Below are positions 9,098 through 15,837 of a DNA stretch of 49,181 nt, piece by piece. A program made the translations under genes and the position numbers. The stretch comes from Chlorobiota bacterium. GTDB lineage: Bacteria > Bacteroidota > Bacteroidia > Bacteroidales > F082. Location: positions 594 to 49,774 of the forward strand of contig JAADIS010000017.1 in assembly GCA_013151215.1 (NCBI GenBank), written 5' to 3'. Under the pieces are notes generated by a model. The model did no database searches and was not told the DNA's origin. It was given only the letters and a program-made list of their open reading frames with translations. Position 1 is the first letter of the stretch; every line of letters begins with the position of its first letter.

Positions 9098-9355
9098 TTA
9101 AATTTTTGCGACTGACTGCTTATTAAACGAAACACTATACCTCGGTCTTTAAGTTTCATTTATCGTCCTGATTATCCGAACATTAGCATGCATATATTTA
9201 GGGCTTGCTGAAAAACGCCTAACAACGTGAGGTATATATTGTTACACGATTTTTGTTAGTTACGAACGCAAACTTTTTCAGCAAGCCCATTTTAAATTTA
9301 AGAATCATTTAACATTTTTTTTATCCCAAACCTCTTTATAAGAAGAAAAATAACC
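9098..9355 (+). other. Gene-free stretch between the aldolase and marR genes
   Basis: The 301-bp gap between the two genes has no credible coding region. Its only clear structure is the palindromic element at 9201-9288, with the marR promoter and operator region (9356-9395) at the downstream end. The part before 9200 shows no strong hairpin followed by T residues. Confidence 0.5.
9201..9288. repeat. Palindromic repeat element, copy 1 (88 bp, MITE-like)
   Basis: The element is bounded by perfect 15-nt inverted ends, GGGCTTGCTGAAAAA (9201-9215) and TTTTTCAGCAAGCCC (9274-9288). Inside is a second inverted pair: CTAACAACGTG (9219-9229) can pair with CACG (9245-9248) plus TTGTTAG (9253-9259), with a four-base bulge. 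The core recurs in the element at 13329-13562. No transposase is encoded, so a non-autonomous element or structured repeat is the simplest reading. It could also act as a terminator for the aldolase gene. No exact target duplication is visible at this copy. Confidence 0.75.
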
Positions 9356-9363
9356 TACTTTTG
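9356..9363 (+). promoter_or_regulatory. Candidate -7 box (TACTTTTG) of marR
   Basis: TACTTTTG fits TAnnTTTG. The repeated 31-bp element begins one base after it, so a protein bound there would cover the transcription start. That is the expected arrangement for an autorepressor. Confidence 0.5.
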
Positions 9364-9364
9364 C

Positions 9365-9395
9365 TGTTGTAAACATCTATTGTTATAAACATTTT
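9365..9395 (+). promoter_or_regulatory. Putative MarR operator, copy 1 (31 bp)
   Basis: A 31-bp block ends three bases before the marR ATG. It recurs with a single change (C to A at its 13th base) in front of the pirin gene at 9867-9897. It holds alternating half-sites AACA-N5-TGTT-N3-AACA, so two overlapping imperfect palindromes are possible. The location just after the -7 box and the marR gene beside it support an autoregulatory operator. Confidence 0.6.
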
Positions 9396-9398
9396 TTT

Positions 9399-9848
9399 AT
9401 GTCGTCAAAAATAAAAAAAGATCCGAGGATCAGTAAACAGCAGAGAATGGTAATCGACATTTTCCATACCTCTAATTATTTGGACGACAAGATGTCGAAA
9501 GTGCTGAAGACATTCGGTATTACACATCCGCAATTCAATATTGTTAAAAATCTTCAGGCCGCATATCCCGAGGCAATGTCGGTTAAGGAAATAAAAGAAA
9601 CGATAATGTTCAAAAACTCGGATGTTACCCGTTTGCTTGACCGACTGGTTAACAAGGGACTTCTAGAAAGAAATACCTGCCCGGTAAACAGAAGGCAAGT
9701 TGACATCAAGATTACCGATAAAGGCTCCAAGCTAATCGACAGCATTATGGATCGGTTCAATGATACGATGGATAACTTTTTTGAAGATATAGTTACTAAG
9801 GAAGAAGCACTTAGGACTTCGGAAATCTTAAGAAGGCTCAGGGAATAA
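9399..9848 (+). CDS. MarR family transcriptional regulator
   Basis: The 149-residue DNA-binding protein has the MarR layout: an N-terminal dimerisation helix, then a winged helix-turn-helix. MSVKEIKETI (60-69) and SDVTRLLDRLVNKGLLER (74-91) form the helix-turn-helix, NRRQVDIKITDKG the wing, and a C-terminal helix with FFEDIVTKEEALRTSE completes the dimer interface. The ATG at 9399 follows a -7 box and the putative operator. The same operator stands before the next gene, so this regulator probably represses itself and the pirin-YceI genes and is released by a small molecule or oxidant. The inducer is unknown. Confidence 0.92.
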   Translation: MSSKIKKDPRISKQQRMVIDIFHTSNYLDDKMSKVLKTFGITHPQFNIVKNLQAAYPEAMSVKEIKETIMFKNSDVTRLLDRLVNKGLLERNTCPVNRRQVDIKITDKGSKLIDSIMDRFNDTMDNFFEDIVTKEEALRTSEILRRLRE

Positions 9849-9866
9849 AAAATTTAAATAAATTAA

Positions 9867-9897
9867 TGTTGTAAACATATATTGTTATAAACATTTT
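9867..9897 (+). promoter_or_regulatory. Putative MarR operator, copy 2 (31 bp), abutting the pirin start codon
   Basis: This block matches 30 of 31 bases of 9365-9395 and ends at the base before the ATG of the pirin gene. The bases before and into it read TAATGTTG (9864-9871), a weak -7-like box. The 49-bp gap between marR and the pirin gene holds nothing else. Confidence 0.6.
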
Positions 9898-10767
9898 ATG
9901 ATGAGAAGTATCAAAAAAATAATACATGCGTCAAAAGTAAACATGGGCGGTATAATCCTAGATCAGGCCTTGCCATATAAAGAGGTTGATATGATAGACC
10001 CGTTTCTATTGATCCACCATTGGAAAAACACCCATTATGGTGGTCAGCAACAAAATGAATTGGGCGTTGGCCCTCACCCCCACCGTGGATTTACACCGGT
10101 AACCTTTATATTTAAGGGAACCGTTCATCACCAAGATTCCAGAGGCAACAATAGCCTTATCGAGGCAGGCGGCACGCAGTGGATGAATTCCGGAATGGGG
10201 ATAGTTCATAGCGAGCGGCCCGGCAAAGAAATTGCGGAAAAGGGCGGCGACTTTGAGATTATCCAGTTCTGGGTGAACTCCCCGGCGAAAAACAAAATGG
10301 ACATTCCAACGTATCAACCTCTTACAAAGGAAGATACGCCGACCATAAAAAGCGAGGACAACAAAATTGAGCTTGCTGTTGTTTCAGGGGATCTCATGGG
10401 CACTAAAGGAAAAATTAATGCAAACACCAAAATACTGGCCTTGAGGCTGGACATTCAAAAAGGTGGAAAAATGCGCATTCCGATACCTGAGGATTTCAAC
10501 GCCCTCCTTTATCAGCTGGATGGCAAGCTGAAAATAAACTCAACATCAACCACAGCCGAAAAAGATTGCACCTGGTTTAACAACGATGGCAGGTCAATTG
10601 AAATTGAAGGACTTGAAAACACACGTGCGATAATACTATCGGGCGAGCCCATTAACGAGGAAATTAATTCTTACGGCCCCTTCGTTATGAACAAGCAAAC
10701 AGAAATAATGGAAGCAATAAGGGATTATCAAATGGGCAAAATGGGTGTATTAATAGAAGAATTTTAA
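9898..10767 (+). CDS. Pirin family protein
   Basis: The 289-residue protein has a double cupin (RmlC-like) fold. Metal ligands known from human pirin are in place: H60 and H62 in VGPHPHRGFTP, and H104 and E106 in GIVHSERP. The C-terminal cupin covers about residues 165-275. Bacterial pirins bind iron or other metals; some act as quercetinases, others as redox-sensitive cofactors, so no substrate is claimed. A second start, M2, is equally possible. It follows marR by 49 bp and carries the same operator; yceI starts 34 bp downstream, so marR-pirin-yceI likely form one redox-responsive unit. Confidence 0.93.
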   Translation: MMRSIKKIIHASKVNMGGIILDQALPYKEVDMIDPFLLIHHWKNTHYGGQQQNELGVGPHPHRGFTPVTFIFKGTVHHQDSRGNNSLIEAGGTQWMNSGMGIVHSERPGKEIAEKGGDFEIIQFWVNSPAKNKMDIPTYQPLTKEDTPTIKSEDNKIELAVVSGDLMGTKGKINANTKILALRLDIQKGGKMRIPIPEDFNALLYQLDGKLKINSTSTTAEKDCTWFNNDGRSIEIEGLENTRAIILSGEPINEEINSYGPFVMNKQTEIMEAIRDYQMGKMGVLIEEF

Positions 10768-10801
10768 TAAAACTTAGAAAGTTAACAATAAATAATTAAA
10801 C

Positions 10802-11386
10802 ATGAAAAAATCAGGAATACTATTATCAATAATACTTCTTGCAAGTATTGGAATTAACGCACAATCGAATTGGGGCTTTGACCTTGCCCACACTGGCGTA
10901 AGGTTTTCAGTTGCCCACATGGTAATCTCCGAGGTCGAAGGTACTTTCAGCAAATTTGAAGGAACGGTAAAAACCACAAAGGAGGATTTTTCGGATGCGG
11001 AAATTTTCTTCAAAATAGATGTTAACAGCATAAATACAGAAGACGCCAAGAGAGATGAACATCTTCGCTCAGCGGATTTTTTTAATACAGAAAAATACCC
11101 GGACATCACTTTTAAAAGCAAGTCGATTGAAAAAGTTGCCGATAACAAATACAAGATTACCGGCGATTTCAATATGCACGGTGTAACGAAAGAAATTACC
11201 ATCGACGCCAAATATGGCGGAACCATTATTGATCCTTGGGGAAATACCAAGGCCGGGTTTAAGGTAAAAGCCGAAATAAATCGAGTTGACTGGAACTTGA
11301 AATACAATAGCGTTATGGACTCGGGCGGGCTGATGATAGGCGAGGATGTGGAAATTGTTTGTAATATTGAGCTAATTAAATCTTAA
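10802..11386 (+). CDS. YceI family periplasmic lipid-binding protein
   Basis: The 194-residue protein begins with a clear Sec signal peptide (hydrophobic 6-18, cleavage near INA-QS, residues 19-22). The mature part has the YceI lipocalin-like motif set: WGFDLAHTGVRFSVAHMVISEVEGTFSKF, then REDAKRDEHLRSADFF-type and FNMHGVTKEITID blocks. YceI proteins bind isoprenoid chains such as polyprenyl quinones in the periplasm and are often induced by stress. Its position after the pirin gene suggests shared MarR control. The C-terminal VDWNLKYN...GEDVEI segment is typical. Confidence 0.92.
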   Translation: MKKSGILLSIILLASIGINAQSNWGFDLAHTGVRFSVAHMVISEVEGTFSKFEGTVKTTKEDFSDAEIFFKIDVNSINTEDAKRDEHLRSADFFNTEKYPDITFKSKSIEKVADNKYKITGDFNMHGVTKEITIDAKYGGTIIDPWGNTKAGFKVKAEINRVDWNLKYNSVMDSGGLMIGEDVEIVCNIELIKS

Positions 11387-11457
11387 TTGCTGATTTTCAG
11401 GATAATTTATAGTAAATTGACCAAATATTTAAAAATAGGATAGCAACAAAAGTTTAA

Positions 11458-11931
11458 ATGAAAGAATATACAAAAGGCAATTTAACAGTAGTTTGGGAAC
11501 CCGGCGCCTGCATACATGCGGCAATTTGCGTTAAAATGCTCCCCAACGTTTATCAACCCGGCAAAAAGCCATGGATTAATTTAGATAATGCTGAACAACA
11601 GCAACTTATCGACCAAATCAATGCCTGTCCGTCGGGGGCGTTATCATATAATGTAAAAGGAGAAAATACTAATTTGAAAACTAATATAAAAATGGAAAAA
11701 CCAAATGTGGCCGGAACCAGTCCGGTAATTATAGGATTGGAGGAAGGCAAAAATTACGCATGGTGCTCATGCGGCAAATCAACTAATCAGCCATGGTGCG
11801 ACGGATCTCATAAAGGAAGCGGAATGAGCCCTGTTGTTTTTAAGGCTGAGGAAAGCAAAAAAAGAGCTATGTGCCTATGCAAACATAGTGCGAGCAAACC
11901 GTATTGCGATGGCTCGCATAGCAAACTTTGA
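11458..11931 (+). CDS. Fusion of a divergent mono-cluster ferredoxin domain with two CDGSH iron-sulfur motifs
   Basis: The 157-residue cytoplasmic protein has an N-terminal Fer4_19-like domain (about 1-66) with C18, C24 and C57 in the CPSGAL context. It is followed by two CDGSH motifs: C103-x-C105...C114DGSH118 and C139-x-C141...C150DGSH154. Both fit the mitoNEET consensus C-x-C-x2-S/T-x3-P-x-C-D-G-S-H closely, so one chain should hold two 2Fe-2S clusters of the 3Cys-1His type and perhaps one more cluster. An electron-transfer or redox-sensing role is likely. A 71-bp gap separates it from yceI; no copy of the MarR operator is seen in that gap. Confidence 0.88.
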   Translation: MKEYTKGNLTVVWEPGACIHAAICVKMLPNVYQPGKKPWINLDNAEQQQLIDQINACPSGALSYNVKGENTNLKTNIKMEKPNVAGTSPVIIGLEEGKNYAWCSCGKSTNQPWCDGSHKGSGMSPVVFKAEESKKRAMCLCKHSASKPYCDGSHSKL

Positions 11932-11949
11932 TCCTGAACAAATCAGGAT
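11931..11949. other. Small hairpin between convergent genes
   Basis: ATCCTGA and TCAGGAT form a perfect 7-bp stem with the loop ACAAA, beginning with the last base of the stop codon of the CDGSH gene. No T-run follows, so it is a weak terminator candidate at best. Confidence 0.3.
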
Positions 11950-11990
11950 GCTGTCATTATCTTATTGAGTTGTTAGCTCCCGGTTTATTC

Positions 11991-12443
11991 TTAAAGACCG
12001 GCTTTCAACTCGGATAACCATTTCTCGAGCTCCAATTTATCGCTATCCGAAAGCCTGGCATCCTTATGAATAAATGTATAAGACGAAAGCGGCATCTTGC
12101 CATCTTTGATCTGACTGATAATGGATTTCAGCTTGCTCTTTTTCTTTCGATTTGAATAGTTCCCGAATTCACTGAAATTAAGCTCCTTCTTTGCCTCTTT
12201 TATGTGAGCTTCCAAGAACCAGCTAATAGGTTGCACTTCGTTATACCAGGGATAAGCCGTGTTGTTGCTATGACAATTATAACAGGAAACCTTTAGCATA
12301 TTGCCAATGCTTTCAGGCGGCTCAAAAGCCCTAACAAAGTCTGTTGCCAAAACCTCACCACTCTCATTTCGCGTTGTAGGAACAAACTGGATCCCTAAAA
12401 ACACTATTAATAAGAAAATGCCAATTCTTGTAAAAACCTTCAT
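11991..12443 (-). CDS. Haem_bd domain periplasmic cytochrome c-type protein
   Basis: The 150-residue protein has an uncleaved signal or anchor at residues 6-20. A c-type haem motif C54-YN-C57-H58 lies in the setting CYNCHSNNTAYPWYN, the hallmark of the Haem_bd family. W69-YNEVQPISWFLEAHI and a charged helical C-terminus (KDGKMPLSSYTFIH, ARLSDSDKLELEKW) complete it. It should carry one covalent haem in the periplasm and donate or accept electrons. It starts directly after the stop codon of the DUF3347 lipoprotein gene (12444), so the two are co-transcribed and perhaps act together. The partner oxidase is unknown. Confidence 0.88.
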   Translation of the reverse strand: MKVFTRIGIFLLIVFLGIQFVPTTRNESGEVLATDFVRAFEPPESIGNMLKVSCYNCHSNNTAYPWYNEVQPISWFLEAHIKEAKKELNFSEFGNYSNRKKKSKLKSIISQIKDGKMPLSSYTFIHKDARLSDSDKLELEKWLSELKAGL

Positions 12444-13064
12444 TTAGTTAATTTGCTTCTGAACTTTTCCGCATTTAAGCATTTTGCTTCCAAAGAACGG
12501 GTTCTTGATATCTTTGACCTCACTTAACCAGATTGCCCCATTTCCGTCATTTGCCATAGGACAAAAATCTTGATACAATGTTTTGTCCGTTCCCACTAAT
12601 GCTATTAAATCATTAATATCCGTGCTTAAGACTTCGAAATGCTCTCTCTGGTGATCAATAGGGCTTTTTATGATGTGCTCAGCCTGTTCTTTAGCATCTT
12701 CAAGAATTTCCATATATTCTTTATGCTGATCTTCTGTCAATCCTGACATATCAAATTTAGAAAATGCAGTTAATAATGCTTTTCCTCCTGCTGCAGCCCC
12801 ATCATTGTTGTCTTTTACCAATGCATTCTTTATTTGCAGATATGAATCAATAATTCCTGATGTAGCTTCATTTTTCTGAGTGCTTGCTTCAATGTTTCTT
12901 TCTTCGGCTTCGGAAGACTTAGCGTGGTGATGGTCTCCATGGTCATGGGAATCCATATCCATACTGACCTCTTTCTTCTCTTTTTGCTTATTGTTGCTGT
13001 TTTGAGCACAGCCAACTGTCAGAAACATTGTGGCTATTGCCATACTTAAGATTACTTTTCTCAT
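12444..13064 (-). CDS. DUF3347 family lipoprotein with His-rich linker
   Basis: The protein has 206 residues. It starts with a lipoprotein signal (lipobox TVGC, C19), then a Lys/His-rich linker with H40, H42 and H45-47 in SHDHGDHHHA, suited to binding metal. The DUF3347 domain follows (about 68-200) with a conserved end QDFCPMANDGNGAIWLS...KMLKCG that holds two Cys and two Met, a plausible copper site. The family is common in Bacteroidota near copper efflux and cytochrome genes. The periplasmic or outer-membrane lipoprotein is paired with a cytochrome-like gene that begins at the next base. Function is not proven; copper handling is inference. Confidence 0.83.
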   Translation of the reverse strand: MRKVILSMAIATMFLTVGCAQNSNNKQKEKKEVSMDMDSHDHGDHHHAKSSEAEERNIEASTQKNEATSGIIDSYLQIKNALVKDNNDGAAAGGKALLTAFSKFDMSGLTEDQHKEYMEILEDAKEQAEHIIKSPIDHQREHFEVLSTDINDLIALVGTDKTLYQDFCPMANDGNGAIWLSEVKDIKNPFFGSKMLKCGKVQKQIN

Positions 13065-13291
13065 TTCTATCCTTTTTTAAATACTACTTCTTAACGTTGT
13101 TTCGTCTTTTTTATTTTACTCAAGTTTCGCATTTATAAATAAACTTTGACAGCCTGCGACTTATTAAATATTGAAATATGTTAACATGATGAATATCAAT
13201 AGTATATAAATTTCATAATAAGTAATATCATAATTGTGTTTCCTGAGTGTCTAAGAGTCTTAGTGGCTAATTATCAACACCTTGCCACGAA

Positions 13292-13315
13292 GGCACTAAG
13301 GCACTAAGGCACTAA
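13292..13315. repeat. Tandem 8-bp repeat GGCACTAA x3
   Basis: Three exact copies of GGCACTAA stand head to tail, followed by a decayed fourth (TTTCACTAA). Upstream, CTTAGTGGC (13259-13267) is complementary to copies of this word, so a hairpin is possible. The 6-bp direct repeat flanking the palindromic element lies at its downstream edge. Confidence 0.75.
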
Positions 13316-13328
13316 GTTTCACTAAGTA

Positions 13329-13562
13329 GGGTCTGCTGAAAAACGCCTAACAACGTGAGGTATATGTTGTTACACGATTTTTGTTAGTTAGGGATGCGAA
13401 CTTTCTTCAAGGATTTATTAAAAAAGCCTGCATTTTTTCTAATAATCTTGTTTGCTAGCCCGTAGTACATCATCTACTTCATTGCCTCGGCGAGTAGTAT
13501 TATTATACATCTTCACCTTGCGGCTTCGTATATGATGCACTACGGACTTTTTCAGCAGACCC
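13329..13562. repeat. Palindromic repeat element, copy 2 (234 bp, with extra internal hairpins)
   Basis: The perfect 15-nt inverted ends are GGGTCTGCTGAAAAA (13329-13343) and TTTTTCAGCAGACCC (13548-13562). TAAGTA occurs on both outer sides (13323-13328 and 13563-13568) and looks like a target-site duplication. The first 60 bases after the left end match copy 1 almost exactly, including the inner pair CTAACAACGTG (13347-13357) with CACG (13373-13376) and TTGTTAG (13381-13387). About 145 bp are then added compared with copy 1, forming two further hairpins (near 13405-13450 and 13460-13545). No coding capacity is evident. Confidence 0.78.
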
Positions 13563-13604
13563 TAAGTAATTTATATAATGTATAACCATCAGATAATAAA
13601 TATA

Positions 13605-14705
13605 TTAAGACCTAGTGTTGGTATGCGAAACTTCAGTTATTGTACTTATTTCGCCTATTTGAGGCTCGCTCAGCCTCACTCCTTTCGCCGACGCAGCAGC
13701 CCTGGCCCTTTCGATGGGCTCGGCCCATGCATGCAGGGCCAATTGGAATTTGGCCCAGTGAATTGTCATCATCTGACTGGCATTCAAGTCGATGCTTGCT
13801 TGTACCGATTGCTCCGGCATAGCATGTATATTCGGCCAGTTTTTGTTGTATTGCCCACATTCTATCATACAAAAATCGAATGGGCCATATTTTTCGCCTA
13901 TCATTTTAAAATGCTTCCCGTAACCCGAGTCGGCGCCGAAATACAAGCTCACCGATTCGGTTCTCACAACCCAGGAACACCATAAAGTTTTACTTCGGCT
14001 AAAAGCCCTGCCCGAAAAATGCCTAGCAGGTGTTGCGGCCAGGCTAATCCCCTCTATTTCAAATTCGTCCCACCAATCGGCTATGGTGATTTTGTCAGGG
14101 GCAATCCCCCATCTTGTCAAGTGCGACTCAACCCCAAGCGGGACAAGATACCTGCCGACATTCTTGTCCATCTGCTTTACGGTATTCATATCCAGATGAT
14201 CGTAATGATCGTGGGAAATTAATACAATATCAATATAGGGCAGGTCGTCAACAGTATAGTTGTTCGAGTATTTAAAACTTTTATTTGTAAATGAAAACGG
14301 CGATGCATGGTCGCTGAACACAGGGTCGGCAATTATTGTCTTGCCCCCTACTTTCATCAAAACCGTGGAATGTCCGAACCATGTATATTTTGTTTCAGTT
14401 GCTTCTCCTTGCATGAACTCATCCTTATCGAAAACTTTTGTTTCAACAATCTCAGGTTTGCCGTTCTCAGGCCCTTTAATGAATTCGATGATAGTCTTAA
14501 GAATGGACGCATCTTCAGCCATAACGGGAGTATCTTCAAGATTCATAAACTTCCCTTCTTTGTAATTCGGCGATTTCATAAATCTATCAATGCTGCCGGA
14601 AGAGGCTTTTCCGCCAAAGGCGGGATAAAACCTCATAAAAAAATATGCTGCTAAAAGCATAATTACGGATATGGTTATCATAATACTTCTTGAAATTATA
14701 TGCAT
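13605..14705 (-). CDS. MBL-fold metallo-hydrolase (NAPE-PLD/UlaG-like), membrane-anchored
   Basis: The 366-residue protein has an N-terminal anchor (about 8-24). A metallo-beta-lactamase fold follows, with WFGHSTVLMKVGGKTIIADPVF (109-130) and the zinc motif SHDHYDHLD (164-172; H165, H167, D169, H170). Later blocks TPARHFSGRAF, FGADSGYGKHF and MTIHWAKFQLALHAW supply the remaining ligands. The set resembles N-acyl-phosphatidylethanolamine phospholipase D and UlaG-like lactonases. Substrate is unknown; a lipid phosphodiester is possible. The start codon follows directly on the stop of the epimerase gene (14706), so the two form an operon. The C-terminal end lies 43 bp from the palindromic element. 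Confidence 0.87.
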   Translation of the reverse strand: MHIISRSIMITISVIMLLAAYFFMRFYPAFGGKASSGSIDRFMKSPNYKEGKFMNLEDTPVMAEDASILKTIIEFIKGPENGKPEIVETKVFDKDEFMQGEATETKYTWFGHSTVLMKVGGKTIIADPVFSDHASPFSFTNKSFKYSNNYTVDDLPYIDIVLISHDHYDHLDMNTVKQMDKNVGRYLVPLGVESHLTRWGIAPDKITIADWWDEFEIEGISLAATPARHFSGRAFSRSKTLWCSWVVRTESVSLYFGADSGYGKHFKMIGEKYGPFDFCMIECGQYNKNWPNIHAMPEQSVQASIDLNASQMMTIHWAKFQLALHAWAEPIERARAAASAKGVRLSEPQIGEISTITEVSHTNTRS

Positions 14706-15389
14706 TTAGTAATTAATTGACGCCGTGATGTTTATATCATTATTAGAAAGATGTCTTTTGGGATAGGGCCTTAACGAAACATTTATCATCGACTTGCCGA
14801 TTTTTTCAGTTGTGGTTAAATGTTTGGGAATTATTTTATTGAGCAAGGGATAAAGTGGGGCAAAAACTACATACAAGGAATTATATAAGGCGGTCTTCGA
14901 CTTGATCCCCCTCATCGGTTGAATATAGCCCGGGCGGTACATAAAAGTATATTTGAAGCCCAAATTCAAAATGGCATTCTCAGTCCGGCCTTTGACCCTT
15001 GCCCACATTATCCGCCCCTTTTCCGATGTGTCGGTCCCGCTTCCGGAAACATAAATGAAAGTCATGTTTTTGTTGCCATTTATAAGCGATTTAGCAGCTG
15101 CAATCGTTAAATCGTATGTTATCCTACTGTATTTTTTTTCGTTCAAACCTGCCGAACTGACTCCTACGGTAAAATAACAGGCATCCAATCCCCTAAACTC
15201 ATTTTCAATTGACGAAAAATCGGTGAAATCCTTATGAATTATTTCTTTTATCTTCGAGTGCTTTATATCTATTGGGGAACGGTTAACAAGTAAAACAGAC
15301 TCCACATCTACGCTATCGATGCATTCTAGCAATACTCCCTTACCTACCATCCCGCTTGAACCAAATATCAGAACTTTTAGTTTTTTCAT
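14706..15389 (-). CDS. NAD(P)-binding epimerase/oxidoreductase (HTATIP2-like atypical SDR)
   Basis: The 227-residue Rossmann-fold protein has the dinucleotide loop GSSGMVGKG at residues 10-18. It is followed by YVSGSGTDTSEKGRIMWARVKGRTE, where the usual active-site Tyr-x3-Lys reads W-x3-K. This change is also expected for HTATIP2/CC3-like members, which may bind NADPH without classical SDR catalysis. MYRPGYIQPMRG marks the substrate side. It lies between a degenerate TetR remnant and the MBL gene. Regulators of this sort often control such epimerase genes in Bacteroidota. Substrate unknown. Confidence 0.83.
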   Translation of the reverse strand: MKKLKVLIFGSSGMVGKGVLLECIDSVDVESVLLVNRSPIDIKHSKIKEIIHKDFTDFSSIENEFRGLDACYFTVGVSSAGLNEKKYSRITYDLTIAAAKSLINGNKNMTFIYVSGSGTDTSEKGRIMWARVKGRTENAILNLGFKYTFMYRPGYIQPMRGIKSKTALYNSLYVVFAPLYPLLNKIIPKHLTTTEKIGKSMINVSLRPYPKRHLSNNDINITASINY

Positions 15390-15400
15390 CGTTGATTCTT

Positions 15401-15580
15401 TTAAAGTTTATACTTCTTCACTAAAAACTCCATCAGTTCATCATGGTTATCAATGTCGTCGTGAACCAAAGCCAGAAATAAGGAACTGATTATCATCATC
15501 ATCAACTGGGACTCCAAGGCAGGGCGCTTATAGCCCAATTCGGTAAAAGCATCCAGCAACAAGGCCAAGGCGTTCTCCAT
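15401..15580 (-). pseudogene. C-terminal remnant of a TetR family regulator
   Basis: A 59-residue frame ends 11 bp before the epimerase start. Its sequence (ALLLDAFTELGYKRPALESQ, then LMMMIISSLFLALVHDD and HDELMEFLVKKYKL) matches the look of the ligand-binding C-terminus of TetR regulators. No helix-turn-helix half can be found upstream in any frame, and an in-frame TAA lies a few codons before the first Met. The gene is therefore broken, and the downstream epimerase-MBL operon has probably lost its own repressor. A functional small protein is less likely. Confidence 0.6.
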
Positions 15581-15803
15581 GAACTCACTCTCAAAAGTAG
15601 TAATTTATAGTTAGTGCTTGATAAATTAACGTTTTTTAATGAAATAAATAAGCGCATAATCGACATGCAAATAGACCCAGAAAATATTTTTAGTTTCAGA
15701 TGACTGATATTCTGTCTTTTACATCTGCGCAATCAATCACATACACCTTTTGCCTGTTTAATTCGTCCTAGGTTTTTAAAGAGGCATAATTTTCAAAAAA
15801 CAC

Positions 15804-15811
15804 TACTTTTG
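15804..15811 (+). promoter_or_regulatory. Candidate -7 box (TACTTTTG) of gldF
   Basis: TACTTTTG fits TAnnTTTG, 26 nt before the preferred ATG at 15838. The region 15581-15803 shows no gene on either strand. Confidence 0.45.
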
Positions 15812-15837
15812 CACGGATTTCAATAAAGTTGATTAAT

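Larger units (their letters stand above)
13065..13604 (+). other. 540-bp gene-free region with repeats
   Basis: No credible coding region lies between the DUF3347 and MBL genes. The part next to 13065 should carry the promoter of the DUF3347-Haem_bd pair, but no TAnnTTTG box was found there. The region 13251-13328 is rich in CACTAAG/CTTAGTG words. The palindromic element at 13329-13562 fills most of the rest. Confidence 0.5.

Noticed and set aside
13292-13315. CRISPR array
   Set aside because: The repeat unit is only 8 bases, without spacers, and no cas genes are nearby.
13329-13562. The structured element as a retron or similar reverse-transcriptase-linked RNA
   Set aside because: No reverse transcriptase or other partner gene is in the window, and a second short copy with the same ends fits a dispersed repeat better.
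13578-13985. A 135-residue plus-strand frame opposite the MBL gene
   Set aside because: The minus strand encodes a clear metallo-beta-lactamase fold with its zinc motif; the plus frame is low in regular structure.
15502-15732. A 76-residue minus-strand frame that overlaps the TetR remnant
   Set aside because: It is in a different frame from the recognisable TetR C-terminus and has no helix-turn-helix or other motif.
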